NCBI GenBank assembly: GCA_007128555.1 | Contig: SKXF01000376.1 | Span: 1 to 6,632, forward strand | DNA: 6,632 nucleotides | Direction: 5' to 3' | Origin: Clostridia bacterium | GTDB taxonomy: Bacteria; Bacillota_E; SLMV01; PUMD01 | In this document: positions 1 to 6,223 of the stretch, in pieces | How positions within the stretch are numbered: the first letter of the stretch is position 1 | Layout of the letters: each line of letters begins with the position of its first letter | Made by a program: the position numbers and the translations under genes | Notes under the pieces: generated by a model | Databases searched by the model: none | What the model saw: only the letters and a program-made list of their open reading frames with translations | Told to the model about the DNA's origin: nothing

Positions 1-1
1 T

Positions 2-349
2 GCCGTCTATGCCCTGGGTGGGAGACCGGCCACCTTCGTGGATCTCGGCGGCGGAGTGACGGCAGAGCGTACGGCGGCTGCCCTGAGGATTGGGGCAGCA
101 TCTTCCGGCGTCGAGGGGATCATCATCAATGTTTTCGGAGGCATCAACAATTGTGAGGTGATGGCGCGGGGCATCGTCGAGGTCCTCCGAAGTGAGGGCT
201 TGCGCCAGCCGCTCATGGTGAAAATGCGGGGGTTCTCCCAGGATGCGGGATGGAGCCTCCTTGCCGAGGAGGGGGTTCCGGTGGTGAAGCTGGGCACGAC
301 GGGCGAGGCGGCAGCCGGACTGTTGAAGTTGATGAAACCTGGGAGGTGA
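2..349 (+). CDS. Succinyl-CoA-ligase-type beta subunit, C-terminal part (5' end outside window)
   Basis: The visible 115 residues are the C-terminal CoA-ligase domain of the beta subunit of an ADP/GDP-forming acyl-CoA ligase (SucC family). This enzyme makes the acyl-CoA from the acid, CoA and NTP, or runs in reverse to yield ATP/GTP, in the cytoplasm with the alpha subunit. The sequence opens with ALGGRPATFVDLGGG, matching the family's GG-x-PANF-D-GGG block, and continues with NVFGGINNC, matching the NIFGGI(V/N)xC loop at the subunit interface. After that it departs from the textbook form: the usual R-x-x-G-(T/N)-N stretch reads VKMRGFSQDAGWSLL. The reading frame is open from base 2, and the ATP-grasp domain must lie upstream. 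The stop codon overlaps the ribosome binding site of the alpha-subunit gene 5 nt downstream, so the two are co-translated. Family assignment is firm; succinate as the substrate is inferred, not shown, so no symbol is given. Confidence 0.9.
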   Translation, partial: AVYALGGRPATFVDLGGGVTAERTAAALRIGAASSGVEGIIINVFGGINNCEVMARGIVEVLRSEGLRQPLMVKMRGFSQDAGWSLLAEEGVPVVKLGTTGEAAAGLLKLMKPGR

Positions 350-354
350 GGCCG

Positions 355-1227
355 ATGGCTATTCTGGTAGACGCAGCGTCCAACGTGATCATGCAGGGAA
401 TGACCGGCCGGCAGGGGCAATACCACACGGACCGGATGCTCAGGTACGGAGCTCGATTGACGGGCGGGGTTGTTCCAGGTCGCGGTGGAATGGAAGTTGA
501 GGGCCTGCCGGTGTATGACACGGTGGCTGAAGCCGCCGACGCCGGGGAGATCGATGTTTCGCTTGTATTGGTGCCTCCCCCATTTGTCCTGGAGGCGGTG
601 GCAGAGGCTGCGGATGAGGGGATCCCCCTGGTCGTGGTGGTGACCGAGGGCGTACCCGTTCTGGATTCGGTCCGAATGCTTTCCGTGGTGCAGAGCCGGG
701 GTTCGAGGGTCGTCGGTCCCAACAGTATCGGGGTGATCAGTCCGGGGAAGAGCAAGGTGGGGATCATGCCCGGGAACATCTACCATCCGGGTCCCGTGGG
801 CGTTGTCTCCCGCAGCGGGACGCTGACCCACGAGGTGTCCTCAAATCTCACCTACAACGGGATCGGGCAGTCGACCTGCCTGGGCATTGGCGGAGACCCG
901 GTGGTGGGCACAACGTTTGTGGATGCCCTGGAGTTGTTCGCGGAGGATCCGGAGACCGAGGTCGTGGTGCTCGTGGGTGAGATTGGGGGAACGGCCGAGC
1001 AGGATGCAGCAGATTACCTGAGGATGGGGTATACGAAACCGGTCATCGCCTACATAGCCGGCCAGAATGTTCCCTACCAGAAGCGGATGGGACATGCAGG
1101 GGCGATCGTGGAAGGCGAGATGGCGAAGGCCTCCGTGAAGAGGGAGTATCTCCGTGAGGCCGGGGTCACGGTTGTTCCGTTGGTGGATGATATCGTTTCC
1201 GAGGTGCGGGCTGCCCTGTCGCGATGA
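355..1227 (+). CDS. sucD: Succinyl-CoA-ligase-type alpha subunit (SucD family)
   Basis: 290 aa, the normal length for SucD, carrying the phosphohistidine that relays phosphate between NTP and acyl-phosphate/CoA. The N-terminal CoA-binding Rossmann domain has [11 protein letters not shown] (about residues 15-25) and GGVVPGRGG (37-45). The ligase domain has GPNSIG (121-126), [37 protein letters not shown] (Glu209) and RMGHAGAI with the catalytic His247. The ATG at 355 is preferred over an in-frame GTG at 250, because GGAGGTGA lies 5 nt upstream and the protein then begins with the canonical [10 protein letters not shown] strand. Two blocks are unusual: GPNSIG replaces the GPNCPG of E. coli SucD, and GEMAKASVK replaces the glycine-rich segment that normally follows the His motif. 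Both could mean a divergent clade or a different acid such as malate, as in malate-CoA ligase. The gene is the second of an operon and ends against a convergent gene. Confidence 0.93.
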   Translation: MAILVDAASNVIMQGMTGRQGQYHTDRMLRYGARLTGGVVPGRGGMEVEGLPVYDTVAEAADAGEIDVSLVLVPPPFVLEAVAEAADEGIPLVVVVTEGVPVLDSVRMLSVVQSRGSRVVGPNSIGVISPGKSKVGIMPGNIYHPGPVGVVSRSGTLTHEVSSNLTYNGIGQSTCLGIGGDPVVGTTFVDALELFAEDPETEVVVLVGEIGGTAEQDAADYLRMGYTKPVIAYIAGQNVPYQKRMGHAGAIVEGEMAKASVKREYLREAGVTVVPLVDDIVSEVRAALSR

Positions 1228-1232
1228 GGAGG

Positions 1233-1263
1233 ATGGGCGCGGCCCAGCTACAGTCGCGCCCAT
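1233..1263. terminator. Bidirectional hairpin between convergent genes
   Basis: A perfect 9-bp inverted repeat, ATGGGCGCG at 1233-1241 and CGCGCCCAT at 1255-1263, extends inward by one G-U and one C-G pair to leave a 9-nt loop. It starts 5 nt after the sucD stop codon and ends 6 nt before the stop codon of the opposite-strand gene. The position is ideal for a shared terminator. Neither side is followed by a clear U-tract, so classical intrinsic termination is uncertain; it could instead block 3' exonucleases. Confidence 0.55.
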
Positions 1264-1269
1264 GTCGAT

Positions 1270-3465
1270 TCACTGGGGCTGGTGGTGTATGTACAGGGGA
1301 CTGCTCCAGGCCATTTCTCCGTCTTCCTGCATCACGCGGACGTAGTAGGGATTCAGACCGGGTAGGGCCTCAGAATCGACGAACGTCAGTCGGACTTCTT
1401 CGGGGCCGGGGACGCAGCGAGCGAGTGATACCTCCACCTGTTGCTGCACACCGCCAGCTTCTCTGACCAGGGCGCCGTGTTTCAAATCATCGAGGGTGAA
1501 GCGGAAACAGAGGGGTTCCGTATCGAACGTGAAGGTCCCACCGTGGCCGTCGACATCAACGAGCAGCCCGTCCAGGTCGCCCGAGGTGTGGGAATGCCAG
1601 GAGATCTTCCTCTCTGAGACGTCGGTGATGCCCTGGCGGGGATTGTCGAAGGCAAACTCGGTCACCTCTGCGAAACGGGCTCCTTTGACCCCCAGGGATC
1701 CATCCCAGTTTGTGTGCCGCCCCCGGCCCGTGATGCGGGCTCCACTCCAGGCGAGCCGGATCCGGGTTTCTGCGTGGCAATCTGGGAGGACGAGGGGGTG
1801 ATCGTAGACCACGGTGTGTCCCCGGATAATCTGGACCGAATGCAGGGGCTGGGTCGCGGCCACATGTACATCGATGGATGGTGGCCGATTCGTGGTAAAC
1901 TCGTCGCCCATGTGGTGCCCTTCACTCTGGACCGACAGGATGATCCGTTCTCCGGTCGTTGCGTAGGTTCGCCTTGCCCTGAGGGCCTCCCAGATCCCCT
2001 CTCGCGTGAGATCCTTGGCCAGGATGCCCGCCAGGCCTCCCCGGACACCGAAGGACGAGTCGGTGCCGTAGCTGGCCCCGGGGCGCCCGGTGTGATCGTC
2101 CCCGGCACCGATGACTCCCACTTTGCATCCCCTGTTCAGCGCCTCCTGCAGGAACCACTCGAATCGCCCATGGACCGAGCAGATTTCGATCAGGGGTTCG
2201 AGCTCTGGATCGTGGTAATCCAGGTTGGCGCGCCGACCCCCTATGTGGGGGATGATCAGGGCCTTCTCGTCGCGCAGGGTTTCGTACAGTTCACTGATCG
2301 GGTATCGGTCGAGATCAGCATCGGAACGGTCGGAAACCTGCCAGTGGCTTGACCGGTAGATCGGCTGATCATCGTCAAACCATAGAACGTTGTGGTCGCC
2401 GCCGGCAGGTGTGTTTCCGGACCATTCGTAGCCCAGGTAGGTGATGAACGTGCCGGGTTGATGGGATTTCCGAGTCCAGTTGCAGATCTCGCGCCAATCC
2501 TCCTCGGTGATCTGGAAATCATTGCCCTGGTGGGTGCACACGTCGACGCAGCTCACCTCGCGTGCGAAGGTGAAGTATTCCTGCACCGAGCCTGTGCCCA
2601 CGGTGCTTTCCGTCTGACCGTGAAGGTCGGCCCAGTACAGGGTCAGGGGTGTTCTCTGTGTGAGGCACAGAATGGGATTGCCGATAGCCCTCATGTCGGT
2701 TTCGGGATCACAAGCCCGGATGCGATGGGTGCCGGGCTGGGTGAGCCGGATTCCATTCACCCTCTTCACTCCGCGTTCGGAGGGCGAGAAGATGAGGGCT
2801 TCTGGCAGCCCATGTAGCCCTTGCTGTTGTTCAAAGTTGACCGAGCCCGCATAGGTGCTGCTGGGATTGCCCCAGGCGTCTTCCGCCTTCACGGTCAGGG
2901 AGAAGGATTCTCCTTCGGTGACCTGGGAGGGACCTATGATGGCGAGCCGGTGAGCATCTCCACCGCTGATCTGCACCGTGGGCGAGGTCGGAACCCGCAC
3001 GAAGACCCCCGTTTCGAAGGACTCCACCAGGACCCTGAACTCGAATCGGTTCTCACTGAAGGTCTGGGCCCGGGTGCCCGGTCCTCCGGCCCCTCTGTCT
3101 CCGTAGGTCATGATCACCTGGTCACCCTCCTTCAGGGAACCGTTGCTCACCGAGACGGTGACCACCCGGAACCAGGGGCGCATGTATCCCTTGTGCTCGT
3201 AGATGGCGTCAACGGACGCCTCTGCAGTTGTGCGAACGGTGAAGTAGTCTGCCTCCCCGGGAGCATGCATCTGGGGGGTGGCCCAGTCGCTGGCCAGCCG
3301 CATGGCTACCTTGATGCGCCCGCCGTTGTCTACTCCGTAGCGACCGACGGTGTACGTGATGCTCCAGGAACCGGTTTCACCGGCAGTGATCGGTCCATCC
3401 GGTGTCAGTGATGCTGTGCCATACCACAGGGAATCAGCCTCAGCATTGTCGGCGTGAAGGGGCAT
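1270..3465 (-). CDS. DUF3604-family PHP-like metal-dependent hydrolase, multidomain
   Basis: 731 aa, likely cytoplasmic: the N-terminus (MPLHADNAEADS) has no signal peptide or membrane segment. Residues 1-165 are beta-rich and unassigned. Residues about 172-255 look like an Ig-like/filamin-type strand domain (AIIGPSQVTEGESFSLTVKA, then EDAWGNPS). Residues about 276-505 are the DUF3604 core, related to PHP phosphoesterases: YWADLHGQTE (Asp280, His282), CTHQGND (His312), LGYEW (Glu347), IPHIGG (His407), EICSVHG (Glu427, His432) and GAGDDHTGRPG (Asp456, Asp457, His458). These are likely metal ligands. The second histidine of the usual HxH is Gln284. The C-terminal ~220 residues are again beta-rich. 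The start is supported by AGGAGG 9 nt upstream. It is transcribed alone, convergent to the CoA-ligase genes and divergent from the amidohydrolase. The substrate is unknown: fold-level assignment is good, function is not. A phosphoester or sugar-derived substrate is only a guess. Confidence 0.82.
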   Translation of the reverse strand: MPLHADNAEADSLWYGTASLTPDGPITAGETGSWSITYTVGRYGVDNGGRIKVAMRLASDWATPQMHAPGEADYFTVRTTAEASVDAIYEHKGYMRPWFRVVTVSVSNGSLKEGDQVIMTYGDRGAGGPGTRAQTFSENRFEFRVLVESFETGVFVRVPTSPTVQISGGDAHRLAIIGPSQVTEGESFSLTVKAEDAWGNPSSTYAGSVNFEQQQGLHGLPEALIFSPSERGVKRVNGIRLTQPGTHRIRACDPETDMRAIGNPILCLTQRTPLTLYWADLHGQTESTVGTGSVQEYFTFAREVSCVDVCTHQGNDFQITEEDWREICNWTRKSHQPGTFITYLGYEWSGNTPAGGDHNVLWFDDDQPIYRSSHWQVSDRSDADLDRYPISELYETLRDEKALIIPHIGGRRANLDYHDPELEPLIEICSVHGRFEWFLQEALNRGCKVGVIGAGDDHTGRPGASYGTDSSFGVRGGLAGILAKDLTREGIWEALRARRTYATTGERIILSVQSEGHHMGDEFTTNRPPSIDVHVAATQPLHSVQIIRGHTVVYDHPLVLPDCHAETRIRLAWSGARITGRGRHTNWDGSLGVKGARFAEVTEFAFDNPRQGITDVSERKISWHSHTSGDLDGLLVDVDGHGGTFTFDTEPLCFRFTLDDLKHGALVREAGGVQQQVEVSLARCVPGPEEVRLTFVDSEALPGLNPYYVRVMQEDGEMAWSSPLYIHHQPQ

Positions 3466-3474
3466 ATTTCTAAT

Positions 3475-3480
3475 CCTCCT
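3475..3480 (-). promoter_or_regulatory. Shine-Dalgarno of the DUF3604 gene
   Basis: The minus strand reads AGGAGG, a perfect core, followed by 9 nt and then ATG at 3465-3463. No earlier in-frame start has a comparable site, so this fixes the N-terminus and supports the absence of a signal peptide. Confidence 0.8.
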
Positions 3481-3492
3481 ATTCTATGGGAC

Positions 3493-3508
3493 AAGTGAAC
3501 GTACACTT
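3493..3508. promoter_or_regulatory. 16-nt near-palindrome, candidate operator
   Basis: AAGTGAACGTACACTT reads the same on both strands at 14 of 16 positions; only the A's at positions 6 and 11 break symmetry. It is centred on CG and lies 27 nt upstream of the DUF3604 start codon, just upstream of its Shine-Dalgarno. Even-length palindromes centred on CG are typical of LacI-family operators, and GTGTAC-type cores occur with GntR-family regulators. The regulator is not encoded in this window. A repressor site for the DUF3604 gene is the most natural reading. Confidence 0.45.
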
Positions 3509-3825
3509 TTGGCCTTGACGAATGTCCTCGATTCACCGCTGATCCGAGCTCTGTCGGGATTTCACGTGCCATGATCTTTGATTCGTCTTCCGATCTCCCT
3601 GGGGACCCCATGGTGATACCCGGGATCTCACGATGCTTCATTCGGTGGATCGCCTGGCAATCATAATGGCCCCTCTCGGGACCCGACCATCCTCCAGATC
3701 CGCCTGGGAAGGTGGTATCCAGGGGCTTCCGTGGGATGAGCTTGACCCTATGATCCAGGCCCCTGTTCATGCAGGCAGCAGGTTATGTCCATGCTTCAAT
3801 CCCCCACCTCGCGTTACCTTAGCAT

Positions 3826-3856
3826 TTGCACAGGTTTTTCTTTCACTCTCTATCTT
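3826..3856 (+). promoter_or_regulatory. Weak sigma-70-like promoter candidate for the amidohydrolase unit
   Basis: TTGCAC at 3826-3831 matches four of six bases of TTGACA, and TATCTT at 3851-3856 matches four of six bases of TATAAT, in an A+T-richer patch. The 19-nt spacer is long. If used, the transcript would carry a leader of about 280 nt before the amidohydrolase. This is a tentative call resting only on two hexamers. Confidence 0.2.
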
Positions 3857-4087
3857 GGAGGTCGGTGGTGGTTTTCCTGCTCACCGCAGGCATCCGAATT
3901 ATCTCCCTGCGTTTCGGACAGAAGCTACCATCACTGCATGATCTTCAGAAGGACAATGATCACCAGGTTTCGAACTACTACTTACGTCGTACAAAATTGG
4001 GTCCGAAGAAGGAGCGAGTGCGGCCAGGCGTTTCGAGAGGGGCTCGGCGGCGTCGATGGGGTCACCCTGCAGGTGCCCATATCATCG

Positions 4088-4123
4088 TACCCTTCCCTGA
4101 CATGGTTTGGGGTAGCAAGGGTA
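4088..4123 (+). promoter_or_regulatory. Leader hairpin just upstream of the amidohydrolase ribosome binding site
   Basis: TACCCTT at 4088-4094 is the exact reverse complement of AAGGGTA at 4117-4123. An inner CCC (4095-4097) can pair with GGG (4110-4112) if four bases are bulged. The structure ends 2 nt before the GAGGAG Shine-Dalgarno (4126-4131). It could influence translation of the amidohydrolase or be the end of a longer structured leader. A 7-bp repeat can arise by chance, so this is a modest claim. Confidence 0.3.
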
Positions 4124-4139
4124 GTGAGGAGTGTAGCGA

Positions 4140-5414
4140 ATGAAACTGACGGTGGATGCGAATATTTGGACCGGCCGCAGGGGTGGTCTGATTCGCCAGG
4201 GAAGGCTGGTTATCGAGCAGGGCAGGATCGTCAGCGTGGGAGCGCGTGTGAACTTCGGGGACGTGGATGATGGAGAATACATCGATGCATCCGATCAGTG
4301 GCTCATACCCGGGTTGATTGATTGCCACAGTCACCCAGTATTTGGTGAGGCCGGCCGGCGTTACGAGGATTATATCCGCGAGGACTCCGATGCCATGATG
4401 TTGCTACGTGCCGCCAAGAATGTCCAGGTACACCTCGCCGTGGGAGTAACCACGTTACGTGATAGCGGCGGGCGGAACAGAGTTACCATTGACCTCAGGC
4501 GAGGCATAGAACGCGGCTACGTATCCGGACCGCGAGTACTGGCTTCTGGACGGCCAATCACACCCACGGGGGGGCATTTCTGGTGGTGCAACCAGGAAGC
4601 CGATGGGCCGGACGAAGTCCGAAGAGCCGTTCGTCAACTTAACAAGGATGGGGCAGACTTCATAAAGATCATGGCCAGTGGTGGGGGTACCGCAGGCACC
4701 GACCCCACCAAGCCATACTTCACGTTAGAGGAGTTGCAGGCGATCGTGGATGAAGCCCATTCACTGGGGCTCCGTTGTTCGGCGCACTGCGAAGCGACTG
4801 CCTCGGTGGAGCGGGCAGTCAGGGCAGGAGTCGATACGATAGAACACGCAGGCTTTCAGGAGCCGGATGGTACGCGGACCTATCGTCCGGACGTGGTGGA
4901 GGAAATGGTCGCCAGGGGTCTCAGCTACTCGCCCACGATCCAGACTGCATATCGGGGTCTCGATAGGTACCGAGGGGAGCATGACGTCGTCGATCCGCGG
5001 ATCGAGGCAGCCCGCTACAAGTTGACCCGCAAGCTGGAGAATTTACGATTAATGCTGGATGCCGGTGTGACGGTTGTGGCGGGTACCGATGCCATTTCGT
5101 GTTTCGGGGATTACGTCGTGGGTTTGGAACTGTTTACCTATGCCGGGATGAGTCCGGAGGATACACTGGTCAGCGCGACGTCGGCTGCTGCAAAGGTGCT
5201 CGGCCTGGACGACGTCGGGACACTCGGTGCAGGGATGGTAGCCGACTTCCTATTAATTGGTGGAGATCCGCTAGACAACATAGCGAACCTACGCAGATTG
5301 GACCAGATATTTCTTGCTGGTCGGAGGGTGGAGGTCACCGAAGCCATCAGGGCTGCGTTGCCAGAGGAGGCTCTCCCCGGACACCGAAGTGATGTAGCCG
5401 GAGCCCTGGCATGA
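4140..5414 (+). CDS. Metal-dependent amidohydrolase, imidazolonepropionase/prolidase-like
   Basis: 424 aa, the usual length for the family, cytoplasmic with no signal peptide. Residues 1-55 and about 360-400 form the small beta-sandwich, closing with GTLGAGMVADFLLIGGDPL. The TIM-barrel core has the full binuclear metal set: DCHSH with His63 and His65, FIKIMASGG with the probable carboxylated Lys176, SAHCEA with His216, TIEHAGF with His236, and AGTDA with Asp317. This is the subfamily containing Xaa-Pro dipeptidase-like and imidazolonepropionase-like enzymes, which cleave C-N bonds in dipeptides, N-acyl amino acids or cyclic amides. The exact substrate cannot be read. TPTGGHFWWCNQEADG (about 141-156) probably helps define the substrate pocket. 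The ATG is supported by GAGGAG with 8 nt spacing. A RidA-family gene follows 135 bp downstream in the same direction, so both may serve one nitrogen-compound catabolic step. Confidence 0.9.
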   Translation: MKLTVDANIWTGRRGGLIRQGRLVIEQGRIVSVGARVNFGDVDDGEYIDASDQWLIPGLIDCHSHPVFGEAGRRYEDYIREDSDAMMLLRAAKNVQVHLAVGVTTLRDSGGRNRVTIDLRRGIERGYVSGPRVLASGRPITPTGGHFWWCNQEADGPDEVRRAVRQLNKDGADFIKIMASGGGTAGTDPTKPYFTLEELQAIVDEAHSLGLRCSAHCEATASVERAVRAGVDTIEHAGFQEPDGTRTYRPDVVEEMVARGLSYSPTIQTAYRGLDRYRGEHDVVDPRIEAARYKLTRKLENLRLMLDAGVTVVAGTDAISCFGDYVVGLELFTYAGMSPEDTLVSATSAAAKVLGLDDVGTLGAGMVADFLLIGGDPLDNIANLRRLDQIFLAGRRVEVTEAIRAALPEEALPGHRSDVAGALA

Positions 5415-5432
5415 GGACACGAGGAGGAGACC

Positions 5433-5534
5433 GTGTCGAGTGAACCTTGTTGCGCCAACGATGTGTACCCGGGATCAAGTCATGGTTACGGGATCACCGG
5501 TTCACATAGCAGACAACACCATAGAGCATTTTGA
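5433..5534 (+). CDS. Possible 33-codon small ORF between amidohydrolase and RidA genes
   Basis: A GTG start is preceded by GAGGAGGAG (5421-5429) with about 5 nt spacing, one of the strongest ribosome binding sites in the window. The predicted peptide begins MSSEPCCAND and has a histidine-rich tail (SRQHHRAF) just before TGA. The stop abuts the AAGGAG of the RidA gene, a layout seen for translationally coupled genes. It has no recognisable domain, signal or membrane segment. The reading frame is the same as that of the amidohydrolase and is open from its stop codon onward. It could therefore be a real small protein, the frame left by a shortened amidohydrolase C-terminus, or chance. Confidence 0.35.
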   Translation: MSSEPCCANDVYPGSSHGYGITGSHSRQHHRAF

Positions 5535-5549
5535 AAGGAGCAGAGCAAT

Positions 5550-5951
5550 ATGTCAGGACGCGAGGTTGTCAGTTTGCCTGGAGGTGGAGGGAACATACCC
5601 CTATCTCCGGGGATCAAGATCGGCAATTTGCTGTTTGCTTCCGGCCAGGTAGGAGTCGACAGGAAAACGCGCGACGTTCCCGATGATGTCGGTGAGCAGA
5701 CGCGCAATTGCTTCAGGAACCTCGGTGCCGTGTTGGAGGCGGCAGGCGTAGGCTTTGAGGATGTTGTGAAGGTGCATGTTTTTCTGACCGATATGGATGA
5801 CTTCCGTACGATGAACGAGGCCTATCGAGAGTTCTTCCCGATAGACCCTCCCGCCCGGACAACGGTTGGCATAAAAGGACTGGTTAGCGAGAAGTTCAAG
5901 GTCGAAATCGATCTCATTGCTGCTATAGGCGAAGGAGAATGTGACTGTTAG
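5550..5951 (+). CDS. RidA (YjgF/YER057c/UK114) family protein
   Basis: 133 aa, the family's normal size; these proteins form cytoplasmic trimers with active sites between subunits. Canonical RidA hydrolyses reactive enamine/imine intermediates released by PLP enzymes, and some relatives are deaminases of degradative pathways. The sequence shows GNLLFASGQVGVD (25-37), the AAG helix end, VVKVHVFLTDMDDF (72-85) and PPARTTVGIKGL (100-111). Arg103 corresponds to the carboxylate-binding Arg105 of enteric RidA, and Glu119 in KVEIDLIA corresponds to its Glu120. The position of enteric RidA Tyr17 appears to be Leu18, which suggests a different Rid subgroup; hence no gene symbol. The start is supported by AAGGAG 9 nt upstream. 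It follows the amidohydrolase and is closed by a strong hairpin, so the two probably form one transcription unit acting on a nitrogen compound. Confidence 0.9.
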   Translation: MSGREVVSLPGGGGNIPLSPGIKIGNLLFASGQVGVDRKTRDVPDDVGEQTRNCFRNLGAVLEAAGVGFEDVVKVHVFLTDMDDFRTMNEAYREFFPIDPPARTTVGIKGLVSEKFKVEIDLIAAIGEGECDC

Positions 5952-5974
5952 GACGGTATGCGGATGTGCTGTTG

Positions 5975-6022
5975 CGGGTGCTGTGGGAAGGCGTATCGCG
6001 GTCCATTCCCACAGCACCCGTT
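5975..6022 (+). terminator. Rho-independent-type terminator after the RidA gene
   Basis: CGGGTGCTGTGGGAA at 5975-5989 is an exact reverse complement of TTCCCACAGCACCCG at 6006-6020, giving a 15-bp perfect GC-rich stem with a 16-nt loop. TTTCGTT follows on the plus strand, a short and interrupted U-tract. It begins 23 nt after the RidA stop codon. This is the clearest terminator in the window and separates the amidohydrolase/RidA unit from the ferredoxin operon. Confidence 0.8.
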
Positions 6023-6223
6023 TCGTTGCGGCCTGCGATAGGTGATGCCACGGATTTACCTGATGAGGCAGGGACGCGCCTGGCTTCCGAGGAAACAGCA
6101 GGCGCATTGGAACAGTAGCCATGACAGAAGACGAATGGATCCCGTGTGGCCGCGTGGAGCCTGCATGTTGACGGCGTCCTTCCCTGGGGTGTGGATGAAT
6201 GCCAGGAGACGGAGAGCAGGGTA

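Larger units (their letters stand above)
3466..4139. other. 674-bp divergent intergenic region without a convincing gene
   Basis: This stretch separates the minus-strand DUF3604 gene from the plus-strand amidohydrolase. Several open frames cross it, but none has a good ribosome binding site or recognisable protein composition. It holds the palindrome at 3493-3508; a 7-bp inverted repeat, CAGGGGC at 3720-3726 with GCCCCTG at 3759-3765; a second palindromic core, TGGGGACCCCA, at 3600-3610; and a leader hairpin next to the amidohydrolase ribosome binding site. Weak plus-strand promoter-like pairs are TTGCAC (3826-3831) with TATCTT (3851-3856), spacer 19, and TTTCGA (3968-3973) with TACAAA (3990-3995), spacer 16. 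From about 3820 to 4000 it is visibly richer in A+T than the genes around it. It could hold a long 5' leader, a small RNA or the remains of a lost gene; nothing visible decides between them. Confidence 0.5.

Noticed and set aside
7..831. Long minus-strand open frame opposite the CoA-ligase genes, and a second at 213-779
   Set aside because: Low-complexity Pro/Arg/His/Thr-rich translations typical of antisense frames in GC-rich genes; they overlap strongly supported beta and alpha subunit coding sequence.
1714..2352. 212-codon plus-strand open frame opposite the DUF3604 gene
   Set aside because: Antisense shadow of a well-supported 731-aa gene; no ribosome binding site and no family resemblance.
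3481..3486. TAGAAT on the minus strand as a -10 box for the DUF3604 gene
   Set aside because: Transcription would start within or after the AGGAGG site, removing the ribosome binding site from the mRNA, and no matching -35 exists.
3703..3722. GGAAGGTGGTATCCAGG resembling a T-box antiterminator
   Set aside because: The conserved TGGNACCGCG core is not matched, no specifier stem or terminator follows, and the downstream gene is not of a T-box type.
3405..3770. 121-codon minus-strand frame crossing the DUF3604 start
   Set aside because: It overlaps the real start and ribosome binding site of the DUF3604 gene in another frame, and its composition is unlike a folded protein.
3785..4270. Plus-strand open frames 3785-4270 and 3826-4143 in the divergent gap
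   Set aside because: The first overlaps 130 bp of the amidohydrolase out of frame; the second needs a TTG start without a Shine-Dalgarno. Neither translation resembles a known family.
6121..6171. 16-codon ORF starting MTEDEWIPCG
   Set aside because: No adequate Shine-Dalgarno, very short, and no coupling to a neighbouring gene.
6199..6220. GCCAGGAGACGG resembling the 3' box of a cobalamin riboswitch
   Set aside because: The upstream elements of that riboswitch (the CCCGC-ACTGT region and its conserved partners) are absent.
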